Below, one piece after another: positions 17,353-25,802 of a DNA stretch of 64,000 nucleotides. Both the position numbers and the translations under genes were made by a program. Source of the stretch: G963422705 sp963422705 (GTDB lineage Bacteria; Poribacteria; WGA-4E; WGA-3G); the NCBI GenBank assembly GCA_963422705.1, contig OY730443.1, positions 2,108,001-2,172,000 of the forward strand, given 5' to 3'. Every line of letters starts with the position of its first letter. Positions within the stretch are counted from its first letter, which is position 1. Under the pieces are notes generated by a model. It made no database searches and was not told the DNA's origin. It saw only the letters and a program-made list of their open reading frames with translations.

Positions 17353-18474
17353 CTAACGGAACGGCATAGAATAGAGCAATCCACCTTGTTTCCAAGGTTT
17401 GTTGAGTCCACGGGGTATCCCGATAGAATTGAGGTTGCGTTCAAAAATTTCGCCGTAGTTCCCCACAGTAGCGATAACTTGCTTTGCCCAGTCTTTTCGT
17501 AGCCCAAGCTTTTCGCCGATATTGCCACTCTCCCCTAAAAAACGTTGAATCTCCGGATTTTTCGTTTTAAAAGAATGCACGTTCGTTTGTGTGATACCGT
17601 GTTCTTCCGCGAAAAAGGTTGCATAAACCACCCAACTCACGACATCATTCCATTTATTGTCTCCGTGTGCCGTGACGGGCCCCAGCGGTTCCTTTGAGAT
17701 GGTGATATCTAAGATGACGTGGGCCTCCGGCTCTTTTAACACATGTCGCCGCGCGGCTAACTGCGACTTGTCACCCGTTACAACATCACACCGTCCCTGC
17801 TCATAGCTGTTGTATAACGTATCAATTTCCTCAAAGACAACTTGATTAAACTCAATATCTAACGAGCGCATGGTATCAGTAAGATTGAGTTCTGTGGTAC
17901 TTCCTGCTGTTGTAGCGATAGTCGCGCCGGCCAGCTCCTCTATCGATGTGATACCGAGTGCTTTCGGAAGCATAAACCCTTGTCCATCATAAAAGGTGGT
18001 AGGCGCGAAGTCAGCGGCTGCCTGTGTATCCCGGATAACCGTCCAAGTGGTATTTCGAATCAGGACATCAATCTCACCCGTCTGGAGCGCGGGAAAGCGT
18101 TCCGGCGCCTTTAACGGAACGTACTCAACTTTATCCGCATCGCCTAAGACAGCAGCCGCAATCGCCCGACAGTAGTCCACATCAAAACCGCTCCAGGTAC
18201 CATCTTGGTTAAGAAAGCTAAAACCGGGCAGTCCACCGTGCACGCCACTGATAACCCGCCCTCTCTCTTTGACTTTGTCTAATATACTTTCCTCGGCGGT
18301 AGCAAGTATCGGTATGAACATGAGAATTGCTACCGCACCTGTCATCGCGCGAAATCCGAAACCAAAGCCTGTGATAATACCGGCACGCCACTGTTCACGC
18401 CAAATATGCTTTATCGTTTCTAGAGAGAAACCGACTATTGTGGTTTGACTATGTACGACTTCCAATCTATTCAC
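17353..18474 (-). CDS. aapJ: General amino-acid ABC transporter periplasmic binding protein
   Basis: A 373-residue solute-binding protein of the AapJ/BztA type. After a long leader (about 42 residues) a hydrophobic stretch AVAILMFIPILATAEE looks like a signal peptide. The mature part has VKERGRVISGVHGGLPGFS and GFDVDYCRAIAAAVLGDADKV, split here at GLPGFS, which are PAAT-binding-protein hallmarks. A GTG start at 18474 is supported by AAAGGAG eight bases upstream. The leader is unusually long, so processing could begin at an internal site. It heads the aap cluster, now followed by the tnpB element. Confidence 0.92.
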   Translation of the reverse strand: MNRLEVVHSQTTIVGFSLETIKHIWREQWRAGIITGFGFGFRAMTGAVAILMFIPILATAEESILDKVKERGRVISGVHGGLPGFSFLNQDGTWSGFDVDYCRAIAAAVLGDADKVEYVPLKAPERFPALQTGEIDVLIRNTTWTVIRDTQAAADFAPTTFYDGQGFMLPKALGITSIEELAGATIATTAGSTTELNLTDTMRSLDIEFNQVVFEEIDTLYNSYEQGRCDVVTGDKSQLAARRHVLKEPEAHVILDITISKEPLGPVTAHGDNKWNDVVSWVVYATFFAEEHGITQTNVHSFKTKNPEIQRFLGESGNIGEKLGLRKDWAKQVIATVGNYGEIFERNLNSIGIPRGLNKPWKQGGLLYSMPFR

Positions 18475-18785
18475 AAAAATTCTCCTTTTTCCAACTGAAC
18501 TGCTTATAGCCTAAGTAAGGTTTTATGCCACCCTTCTTATTGCAGCGGTTTTCAACTGCGAAGCAGCGGTAAAACCGGCAAAGATGCCGTTCGTAACGCC
18601 TAAAAAATAAATAAGTATGTGAAGTAGTCAAGCATTGACACAAACGGAATTATAACACATTTCGCAGCTTTCAGCAACGCCAAGGTTGTTAACCGGGAAA
18701 GTATGCTTCGGATAAATAGACATTAAAACTCGAACATGAAAAATTAAGTTTAAAAAAGTCGTTATTATGTTAGAATCGCTAAATC
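18475..18785. other. Divergent intergenic region aapJ / bioD
   Basis: No gene is seen in these 311 bases. A minus-strand TTGACT...TATTTT pair with 16-base spacing near 18605-18632 could drive aapJ. On the plus strand a TAGAAT box (18771-18776) sits only nine bases before the bioD ATG, with a weak -35 at 749-754. An inverted pair CGGTTTT/AAAACCG lies near 18548-18577. Confidence 0.35.
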
Positions 18786-19520
18786 ATGCGAAAGGGTATC
18801 TTTATTACAGGCACAGATACGGAGATTGGGAAAACAGTCATCGCGGGCGGGCTATCGGCTTGGTTGAAGCAGAAGGGCGTTAATGTCGGCGTCATGAAAC
18901 CGATTAGCACCGGCGGCGATGAGGATGCCCGATTTCTGAAGCACGCCGCGCAAGTAGATGATGCCTTGGAGCAGATTAACCCAATCTGCTTGCGACATCC
19001 ACTTGCCCCGTCAGTCGCGGCACGGTTAGAAAACCGGGTGATTTCTGTTTCCGCTATCGAAACGGTGTTTGAAAAATTACAGCGAAAATACGATTTTCTC
19101 GTCGTCGAAGGTGTTGGCGGGATAGCAGTTCCAATTCATGACGATTTTTGGGTTGCAGATTTGAACGCCCGTTTGCAATTACCGCTGCTGATTGTCGCCC
19201 GGGCCGGGCTCGGAACGTTGAATCATACGGTTTTAACTGTAACGTTTGCGAGACAAGCGAATCTTGAGATAGCAGGCATCATCCTAAATCGGATAGATGC
19301 AGAACCGACAGGACTTGCCGAAGAAACAAATTCCGCTGAAATCGAGAGGTTAACAGGCGTGCAAGTCCTTGGTACCGTCCGTTTTGAGGAGCACTTAAGA
19401 AGCCCGCGGCCGGATGTAAAATTCTTAGCAGACTTTGTTCATACCCATGTGGCGTGGAACAGGTTAGGTATTTCCTATCCTACGGACAAGTCTGAGGCGT
19501 TCGACGAGGAAAACGGATAA
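18786..19520 (+). CDS. bioD: ATP-dependent dethiobiotin synthetase
   Basis: A 244-residue BioD that closes the ureido ring of dethiobiotin from diaminopelargonate, CO2 and ATP. The P-loop is GTDTEIGKT (8-16), followed by the lysine block VMKPISTGG and the VEGVGG motif, and VARAGLGTLNHTVLT. Length is slightly above the usual 220-230 because of a C-terminal tail. No other bio gene is nearby. There is no Shine-Dalgarno sequence, and a -10-like box lies so close that a leaderless message is possible. Confidence 0.94.
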   Translation: MRKGIFITGTDTEIGKTVIAGGLSAWLKQKGVNVGVMKPISTGGDEDARFLKHAAQVDDALEQINPICLRHPLAPSVAARLENRVISVSAIETVFEKLQRKYDFLVVEGVGGIAVPIHDDFWVADLNARLQLPLLIVARAGLGTLNHTVLTVTFARQANLEIAGIILNRIDAEPTGLAEETNSAEIERLTGVQVLGTVRFEEHLRSPRPDVKFLADFVHTHVAWNRLGISYPTDKSEAFDEENG

Positions 19521-19527
19521 ATTAATT

Positions 19528-20913
19528 ATGTATAGCGCGATTGTTCTTGCCGCCGGATTCGGGCGAAAAGTGTGGCCCTACGGTGAATTCCGCCAGAAAT
19601 GCACCATACCTGTTGCCAATACACCGATAGTTCGTAGATTGGCGCAAACGCTTCTTGAAATAGGTTGTGAACAAATTATCGTTGTGATTGGACATTACGC
19701 ACAACAGGTACGCGGGGCAGTTGCTGACATCCCGAATGTTGAATTTGTGACGCAAAATACACCTGATGGCACCGTAACCGCTACATTGCAGGCGATGAAA
19801 CACCTTAAAAATGAACGATATCTGCTTGTTTATGGCGATATTGTAACCAGTACTGGGAATTTGCGTAATATGCTTGGTACACTGTCTCATGACGGTACTG
19901 AGGCTGCGGCATTAGTACAGCGGCTGACTTCAGAAGATGGAAGGAATTGGCTTTGTGCAGGTATCAGTGATGACTGTTTGACAGGTGTTCAAGGGCATCC
20001 ACGCGGCGGGACACATCGGCTTTGTGGGGTTTACGCTTTTAGGCAGAAAAGCACAACGCCTTATCTATTGAGAAACCCCGGTATCGTGACAAGCGTGCCT
20101 GTCGGCGGAATGCCACCACCGGAGTCTGAGATAGCCCAGTCTATTCAATTGATGATTGATGAAGGCAGAACAGTACTAGCGGTAGAAACCACGGATTTTT
20201 TTGTCGATGTAGATAAACCGTGGCACGTTTTGGAAGCGAATCGATGCGTGGTGGACGATGAGGTGGAGCAGCTTCGCGAGAGCCACAACAAATCGCGGAT
20301 TGCAAAAGGGGCAACAATTTCTGAAGCTGCCGAAATTAATGGACACGTTGTTTTGGGAGAAAATTCTGTTATCGGCCCCCGTGTTGTCATCAACGGCACA
20401 CTCATTGCCGGGAAAAATAACACCATCATAAACGGTGCTATTTTACACGGAAACATCTTTGTGGGGAATCAGTGTCGTATCAGCGATTACTGTGACATTG
20501 GGAGTAGTGCTATCGGGAACCGGTGCATCGTCGGGCATGGGGCAGAGATGTCCGGGGTAATGCTTGATAAAGTCTATCTTTACCATTATTGTGAGATGTC
20601 CGGCGTTTTCGGGGCTGCAACGGATGTTGGGGCGGCGACGGTGTGCGGCACGCTCCGGTTCGATGATAAAGAGACGCCGATTCAGGTAGAAGGACGTTAC
20701 GAACTCCCCGCTTATGGCGCCAACGCAACCTATATGGGGGATTATTGCAGAACCGGTGTCAACGCGATTATTATGCCCGGTAGACGAATTGGTTCCTATA
20801 GCGTCGTCGGCCCCGGTGTGATTGTATATGACGACGTGCCGAGTAAAACAATCGTGATGGCAAAACAGGAATTGATTAAAAAGCCTTGGGGCCCCGAGCG
20901 TTATGGCTGGTAG
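19528..20913 (+). CDS. Sugar nucleotidyltransferase with left-handed beta-helix domain (GlmU-like)
   Basis: A 461-residue two-domain protein. The N-terminal nucleotidyltransferase begins SAIVLAAGFGRKVWPYG and continues RQKCTIPVANTPI, a diverged form of the usual G-x-G-T-R-M and P-K-x-L motifs. GDIVTS is the metal-binding aspartate region. The second half shows hexapeptide repeats (GENSVIGPRVVINGTLIAG, GNQCRISDYCDIGSSAIGN) of a left-handed beta-helix, as in GlmU. It probably makes an NDP-sugar; acetyltransferase activity is uncertain. It begins seven bases after bioD, so the two are co-transcribed. Confidence 0.8.
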   Translation: MYSAIVLAAGFGRKVWPYGEFRQKCTIPVANTPIVRRLAQTLLEIGCEQIIVVIGHYAQQVRGAVADIPNVEFVTQNTPDGTVTATLQAMKHLKNERYLLVYGDIVTSTGNLRNMLGTLSHDGTEAAALVQRLTSEDGRNWLCAGISDDCLTGVQGHPRGGTHRLCGVYAFRQKSTTPYLLRNPGIVTSVPVGGMPPPESEIAQSIQLMIDEGRTVLAVETTDFFVDVDKPWHVLEANRCVVDDEVEQLRESHNKSRIAKGATISEAAEINGHVVLGENSVIGPRVVINGTLIAGKNNTIINGAILHGNIFVGNQCRISDYCDIGSSAIGNRCIVGHGAEMSGVMLDKVYLYHYCEMSGVFGAATDVGAATVCGTLRFDDKETPIQVEGRYELPAYGANATYMGDYCRTGVNAIIMPGRRIGSYSVVGPGVIVYDDVPSKTIVMAKQELIKKPWGPERYGW

Positions 20914-20969
20914 TTGCGAGATAGAAGGCGCTAGCGGGCTGTTCTGGGCGCAGCGGTGCGGTAATGTGT

Positions 20970-21359
20970 TTATGCGGTGTTGAGGAGTTGCTTTAGCAGC
21001 GTTGTCAGTTCCTCGTTACCGGCCGTCAATTCAAAAACACGGCGGATTTTATCCTCACGTGAGGTTTCGGGCGGTGTTACACCCCCCGGCCCCCAAATGA
21101 CTTCCACCGCTTTCGGGTTGAGCCTGTCGTAGGTAATTTTGACAAGGGTAAACGGATAATTTTCCGGAATTAGCACAATCCAGTCGATAGTTTCGCCTCG
21201 CGGTGAGTATTGCCTATCGACGGTGAGCTTTGTATCCTGATGCGGGACGTTTTTCTTAATCCACTGTTTGCGGCCAAAGGTATCGGTTTCAAAATAACCG
21301 ACTTCTAGCCAATTGCGTCCAGCACCATTAGGTTTTGTAGTAACTTCAATCCGTTGCAT
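20970..21359 (-). CDS. Conserved-looking hypothetical protein, 129 residues
   Basis: Not recognised. The protein starts MQRIEVTTKPNGAGRNWLEV, is beta-rich in its first 95 residues, and ends with a helical segment KIRRVFELTAGNEELTTLLK. No signal peptide or membrane segment is seen. It is convergent with the nucleotidyltransferase gene, with 56 bases between them and no clear terminator. It has its own plausible promoter at 21424-21452, which supports a real gene. Confidence 0.6.
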   Translation of the reverse strand: MQRIEVTTKPNGAGRNWLEVGYFETDTFGRKQWIKKNVPHQDTKLTVDRQYSPRGETIDWIVLIPENYPFTLVKITYDRLNPKAVEVIWGPGGVTPPETSREDKIRRVFELTAGNEELTTLLKQLLNTA

Positions 21360-21423
21360 GTAGATTCGACGCTCCAGGCGCTATTAGCGAAAACATGTTA
21401 GTACTTGCTAAAAATATGTAAAT

Positions 21424-21452
21424 AGTGTAGCATACATTGTCACGAAAATCAA
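21424..21452 (-). promoter_or_regulatory. Promoter for the 129-residue hypothetical gene
   Basis: On the minus strand TTGATT and TACACT are separated by 17 bases, about 65 bases before the start codon at 21359. The surrounding sequence is AT-rich. No plus-strand promoter for larA stands out in this gap. Confidence 0.45.
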
Positions 21453-21631
21453 TATTTTTCTATCCTTGATCTGGTTTTTACACCGCGCCCGGTAGATAGG
21501 GTTTCCTAGCTGCACCGTATCGTGAAAAAAGGCGCGAAACCTCACAATAATGGGCAGATGTCTTATGCGGGAACGTTCAATGGGTGCCGTCTGGAATAAT
21601 CCATTGGATTTTACCGAAAGGAAATTTAGAA

Positions 21632-22906
21632 GTGCAAGTCAATATGAGATATGGGCATGGAACATTAGGCGTAGAGATTCCTGACAAAAATCTAGCAGGT
21701 GTCTTGGAAACGTCCCCCGGTGTGCCTTTGGCGGATGTTGACGCGGCAATTCTCCAGGCGATTGCGAAGCCCATTGCCTCACCAGCTTTAGCCGATTTGG
21801 CTACTGGACGCGGCTCAGCATGCATCGTCATTTCGGATCTCACCCGTCCCGTACCGAATCAGGTAATTCTTCCACCGCTGTTAGAAACCCTTGAACAGGC
21901 CGGCATCCGACGCGAACAGCTAACCATTCTCATAGCGACTGGCATCCATCGGCCCAATGAGGATGAGGAACTTGAGCAGCTCGTTGGCAGGGAGATTCTG
22001 GAGAGGTATCGCATCCTTAACCATTTCTCGCAGCAGCCGGAAACGCATTCCTACCTGGGAGAAACCGGGCGGGGTACCCCGGTTTACATTGATAGCAGGT
22101 ACATCGATGCCGAGCTTAAGATTACAACCGGGCTCATTGAGCCACATTTGATGGCGGGGTACTCTGGTGGACGGAAGGCGATTTGCCCAGGGCTTGCCTC
22201 GGTTGAGACGATGAAGGTAATGCACGGTCCCGTGTTGATGGAGCATCCGAATTCCCGCGTTGGCGTATTAGATGGCAACCCCTTCCACGCCGAGGCAACT
22301 GAAATTGCGTTGATGGTGGGCGTTGACTTTAATCTGAATGTAGCAATCGATAAGCAGAAACAGATAACAGGCGTTTTTGCAGGTGATGTTGTCGAGTCAC
22401 ACCGTGTCGGCGCCACGTTTGTGGAAAATCAGGCGAGCGCAACACTTGAAGCCCCGGTGGATGCCGTAGTTGTATCCAGTGCGGGACATCCATTGGATGC
22501 TACGTTCTATCAAGCGATTAAAGGGTTATTGACAGCGGTTGAGGTTGTCAAAGAAGGCGGCGCAATTTTGTTAGTGGCGGCGTGTCATGAAGGAATCGGA
22601 AGCGTTCCATTCACGGAACTTCTGTTCAAAACAGAAAATCTGGAGATGTTCGTAGAAGGGCTTTATAACCCAGCCAACTTTGTAATTGATTCGTGGCAGC
22701 TAGAAGAATTGGCTAAGGCAGCACGGAAAGCCGATATCTATTTTTACTCAGACGGTATCCCGTATGCGAAACAGTCAAAGTTGTTTGTGCATCCCCTGCA
22801 CAGTGTTCAGGAAGGCATTGACGAGTTATTGGCACGATACGGTGAGGCTGCACAGATAGCAGCCATTCCAGAAGGCCCCTATGTTCTTGCTCAGCTTGGT
22901 GGATGA
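21632..22906 (+). CDS. larA: Nickel-dependent lactate racemase family protein (LarA / DUF2088)
   Basis: A LarA-family protein of about 424 residues. Seen are SDLTRPVPN, ATGIHRPNED, and GYSGGRKAICPG with the lysine that in LarA bears the nickel-pincer cofactor, plus histidines in EPHLMAG and VMHGP. Family members racemise lactate or other alpha-hydroxy acids. No larB, larC or larE cofactor genes are in the window. A frame opens at a GTG at 21584; the GTG at 21632 is preferred because GAAAGGAA precedes it and the fold begins there. minC starts three bases after the stop. Confidence 0.85.
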   Translation: MQVNMRYGHGTLGVEIPDKNLAGVLETSPGVPLADVDAAILQAIAKPIASPALADLATGRGSACIVISDLTRPVPNQVILPPLLETLEQAGIRREQLTILIATGIHRPNEDEELEQLVGREILERYRILNHFSQQPETHSYLGETGRGTPVYIDSRYIDAELKITTGLIEPHLMAGYSGGRKAICPGLASVETMKVMHGPVLMEHPNSRVGVLDGNPFHAEATEIALMVGVDFNLNVAIDKQKQITGVFAGDVVESHRVGATFVENQASATLEAPVDAVVVSSAGHPLDATFYQAIKGLLTAVEVVKEGGAILLVAACHEGIGSVPFTELLFKTENLEMFVEGLYNPANFVIDSWQLEELAKAARKADIYFYSDGIPYAKQSKLFVHPLHSVQEGIDELLARYGEAAQIAAIPEGPYVLAQLGG

Positions 22907-22909
22907 AAC

Positions 22910-23599
22910 ATGATAACGAATCACAGCATGAGAGATGGAAAAAGGGAAAATCCACGAGTGAATCTGCGCGCGTATAGAGATGGTTTACATCTGATTATTA
23001 CGCCAAATCTACCAATAGAAGACGTTTCTAACGCCATTTATGAGACATTGGCGCATATGAATCAACCTTTGGCCGGTGTCTCGGTGCAGATTGACATAAC
23101 CCCTCCAGCCCTAACCAAAGAAAATTTAGATTCCTTAAGAGTCAAACTTGAAGAAACATACAACTTGCAGGTAAGTGGTATTGATTTTCCTAAAGGCGCG
23201 TTACAGGGTGGTTCTTCAACCGCATTTTCATGGGAATCCAATCCCCCGTTGAATAAAAAGACAGAACGCTCAAAAATCGTGCGAAAAACCGTTAGATCCG
23301 GTCAGACAGAGTCATTTCCAGAGGGAAACCTGATTATATATGGTAATGTCAACCCCGGGGGGGAAGTCAGTGCGGGCAGAGACATTATCGTTCTAGGTTC
23401 GCTACGCGGTGTCGCACATGCCGGGATGAACGGTAGGTTATCTTCAGTCATTGTTGCTATGAATTTAGTTCCTTTGCAACTTCAGATTGGCAATTATATT
23501 ACGCGTCCGATAGTTGGGCAAAAGCCACAAGGCTACCCGGAGATTGCGCGTATTGGCCCTCAAGATGTTATCACTGTTGAAGCACTTGTGACAGCCTAG
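22910..23599 (+). CDS. minC: Septum site-determining protein MinC
   Basis: A 229-residue division inhibitor. The N-terminal domain (1-100) is diverged. The C-terminal beta-helix is clear: GNLIIYGNVNPGGEVSAG, then DIIVLGSLRGVAHAG. MinC, held at the poles by MinD, blocks FtsZ assembly. It starts three bases after larA and is followed by minD after 14 bases, so all are likely one operon. Linker residues around 100-135 are rich in Ser, Lys and Arg. Confidence 0.93.
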   Translation: MITNHSMRDGKRENPRVNLRAYRDGLHLIITPNLPIEDVSNAIYETLAHMNQPLAGVSVQIDITPPALTKENLDSLRVKLEETYNLQVSGIDFPKGALQGGSSTAFSWESNPPLNKKTERSKIVRKTVRSGQTESFPEGNLIIYGNVNPGGEVSAGRDIIVLGSLRGVAHAGMNGRLSSVIVAMNLVPLQLQIGNYITRPIVGQKPQGYPEIARIGPQDVITVEALVTA

Positions 23600-23613
23600 A
23601 GGAGGATTCGATT

Positions 23614-24408
23614 ATGGGAAAAGTCATCGTAGTAACATCGGGCAAAGGTGGTGTTGGCAAAACAACTTCCACAGCCAATTTAGGGACAGCGCTCTCCCTC
23701 TTGGGAAATATGGTTGCCATCGTTGATGCTGATATCGGACTTCGTAATCTGGACGTTGTCATGGGACTTGAGAGCCGGGTTGTTTACACCTCAATGGACG
23801 TTATTGACGGACGGTGTGAATTAGAAAGGGCACTGGTTAGAGACAAACGCGTCGACGGGCTGGTGCTCCTCGCAGCATCGCAAAAAAACAGCAAGGACGA
23901 TATCCAGCCCAGGCAGATGAAATCCATTTGTAGCCGGCTCAGTGAGAATTATGATTTCGTCTTGGTGGATTCCCCGGCCGGCATTGAAAATGGATTTCGA
24001 AATGCTGCAGCCGGCGCACAAGAAGGACTTATTGTCACGACACCAGACGTCTCCGCAATTCGCGACGCTGACAGAATTACCGGTTTGTTGCAGCATATGG
24101 AAATTGAACCCCTCAACCTAGTTCTCAATCGATTATCGCCAGAAATGGTGCGCAGAGGCACCATGGTGAGCCAGAAAGATGTTTTGAGTGTGCTCAGCCT
24201 TGATCTCATCGGGGTGGTCCCGGAAGACAAAGGAGTCATTGCCTCTACCAACCGCGGTATCCCGTTAGTGCATACGAAAAACTCTGAGGCAGCTCAAGCG
24301 TACATGAGGATTGCCAAACGTTTGATTGGACACCAAATCCCTATTCCTGAGTTCCGTGAGAAAAATTTTTTCTCTTCGCTTCTTCAACGGTTCTCACGTG
24401 TAAAATGA
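23614..24408 (+). CDS. minD: Septum site-determining ATPase MinD
   Basis: A 264-residue ParA/MinD ATPase. The deviant Walker A is SGKGGVGKTTSTANLG, followed by VDADIGLRNLDVVMGLE and DSPAGIE. The C-terminal amphipathic membrane-targeting helix is present (FFSSLLQRFSRVK). It recruits MinC to the membrane and oscillates with MinE. AGGAGG nine bases before the ATG fixes the start. Length and motifs are fully normal. Confidence 0.97.
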   Translation: MGKVIVVTSGKGGVGKTTSTANLGTALSLLGNMVAIVDADIGLRNLDVVMGLESRVVYTSMDVIDGRCELERALVRDKRVDGLVLLAASQKNSKDDIQPRQMKSICSRLSENYDFVLVDSPAGIENGFRNAAAGAQEGLIVTTPDVSAIRDADRITGLLQHMEIEPLNLVLNRLSPEMVRRGTMVSQKDVLSVLSLDLIGVVPEDKGVIASTNRGIPLVHTKNSEAAQAYMRIAKRLIGHQIPIPEFREKNFFSSLLQRFSRVK

Positions 24409-24417
24409 GAAGGTATC

Positions 24418-24699
24418 ATGAGCAGTCTAAGAAATATTCTGCACAAGATAAATAAAGCATTTAATCGAGAGTTAACATCGAGTAAAGTAGCGAAAGACCG
24501 GCTGAAAATCATTATCACACAAGATAGATTTGATATTGACTACGACACAATGCACGGGTTACAAGAGGAGTTAATAGCTGTGCTCGCAAAGCATTTTGAT
24601 TTCGCAGATAACTCTGTTCACGTGTCATTGAAAAACCGTGGCAATTCCTACGTGTTGGTAGCAGACTTTCCGCACTCAGAGCCGCCGAATGGCAATTGA
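24418..24699 (+). CDS. minE: Cell division topological specificity factor MinE
   Basis: A 93-residue MinE. The N-terminal anti-MinCD segment includes SKVAKDRLKIIITQDR, and the C-terminal domain has the topological-specificity strands ending NSYVLVADFP. MinE stimulates MinD ATPase and confines MinCD to the poles. It starts nine bases after minD. A decayed copy of its 3' half follows at 24771-24892. Confidence 0.95.
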   Translation: MSSLRNILHKINKAFNRELTSSKVAKDRLKIIITQDRFDIDYDTMHGLQEELIAVLAKHFDFADNSVHVSLKNRGNSYVLVADFPHSEPPNGN

Positions 24700-24770
24700 G
24701 TTTTTAAAGTACGGCTTTGGTTACATGCACCTCCGATTTCAAGTGACGAATTCACAGCATCCTTCGCGTT

Positions 24771-24892
24771 AAAGTTGCGAAAATACGAAAGATTGGAGAT
24801 GACACTGATATTGACACAAGAACGGTTCCTCGTCGATTGAGATGTCTTTAAAAAGAGGATGGCAATTCCTGCGTCTGAGTCACAGATTTTCC
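24771..24892 (+). pseudogene. Decayed second copy of minE
   Basis: Downstream of minE one frame shows K-V-A-K, then D-I-D, then G-N-S-C-V-x-V-T-D-F-P, in minE order and all in phase, with stops between. The best DNA match is 25 of 32 bases against the minE 3' region (remnant starting at 24861), and the G-to-D spacing of 24 bases is exactly conserved. About 18 codons are missing in the middle. A tandem duplication that decayed is the simplest reading. The rest of the 24700-24927 gap is featureless. Confidence 0.5.
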
Positions 24893-24927
24893 TATAGTGG
24901 CGTTAATAGCGAATTTTCGGTGCTTCC

Positions 24928-25725
24928 TCACAGAATTCGCTGCCAAATTGCGCGTGCTACACCATCATCATCATTAGTTGTTGTGATGTAATCCGCGCAT
25001 GCCTTAATCGGTGGAACAGCGTTTTCCATCGCTATTCCATACCCCGCTGTCTTGAGGAGACTCTCATCGTTGTAACTATCTCCGAAACCCACCACTTTCT
25101 CCAGAGAAATATTGAATTGGCTCGCGAGTGCAGTCAAAGCCCTACCTTTGGTAACGGTTGGATTCATGAATTCAATGTATTCCGGCTGCGTTTGTGTGAC
25201 ATAAAGTTTCCCCGCATAATCAGTTTTAAAATTGCTTAAGAGACGTTCAATTTCTGCATGGTGAATAATTAGCAATTTTGTAGGCGTCTCCCCATCCAAT
25301 TGACGCAAATCGCCAATGGGTATTGCCGGGACACCCGTGCGGCGCTCGTACAGTTCAGTACAAGCGTTGTGCTCTGCCACATAGAGTTTATCGTTCAGGC
25401 AGAAGTTGAGGTGAAGCTGCTGCGAACGGCATTCGTTCACAATCTCCATCGCGTCGTCGGCGCGAACTGGGGTGTGATGGTAAATCTCACCGGTGATGGC
25501 ATGTTTTACCAGGCCACCATTATACGAAATAATTGGATTTTCTAAACCGATTTGCGTGCTAATGGGCAGAATAGAACGGTGCATCCGCCCAGAGATGAGT
25601 ACTACCAAGATATCGTTTGAGACGAGTGCCTGAAGGGCGCGCGCGTTTTCAGGCGATACCGCATGTTCACTACTCAATAAGGTACCGTCTAAATCAAAGG
25701 CGGCTAATTCACAAGGTATTTTCAT
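24928..25725 (-). CDS. HAD-superfamily Cof-type phosphatase
   Basis: A Cof/YidA-like phosphatase of about 265 residues. Motif I is AAFDLDGTLL, motif II VLISGR, motif III lysine in VTKGRAL, and motif IV GFGDSYNDESLL, with the C2-type cap between. It dephosphorylates sugar phosphates or related metabolites in the cytoplasm. Two ATGs are in frame (25767 and 25725); the second begins just before motif I as in the family and is chosen, although neither has a good ribosome-binding site. It follows the MalK-type ATPase gene by 77 bases. Confidence 0.88.
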   Translation of the reverse strand: MKIPCELAAFDLDGTLLSSEHAVSPENARALQALVSNDILVVLISGRMHRSILPISTQIGLENPIISYNGGLVKHAITGEIYHHTPVRADDAMEIVNECRSQQLHLNFCLNDKLYVAEHNACTELYERRTGVPAIPIGDLRQLDGETPTKLLIIHHAEIERLLSNFKTDYAGKLYVTQTQPEYIEFMNPTVTKGRALTALASQFNISLEKVVGFGDSYNDESLLKTAGYGIAMENAVPPIKACADYITTTNDDDGVARAIWQRIL

Positions 25726-25802
25726 ATTTTTTCGATTTCGATAAAACCGTGCGGAGGATTTCGCCATCGGTTTTTTGTTTTTGTGGCTTACCTGTTTTCT
25801 CC

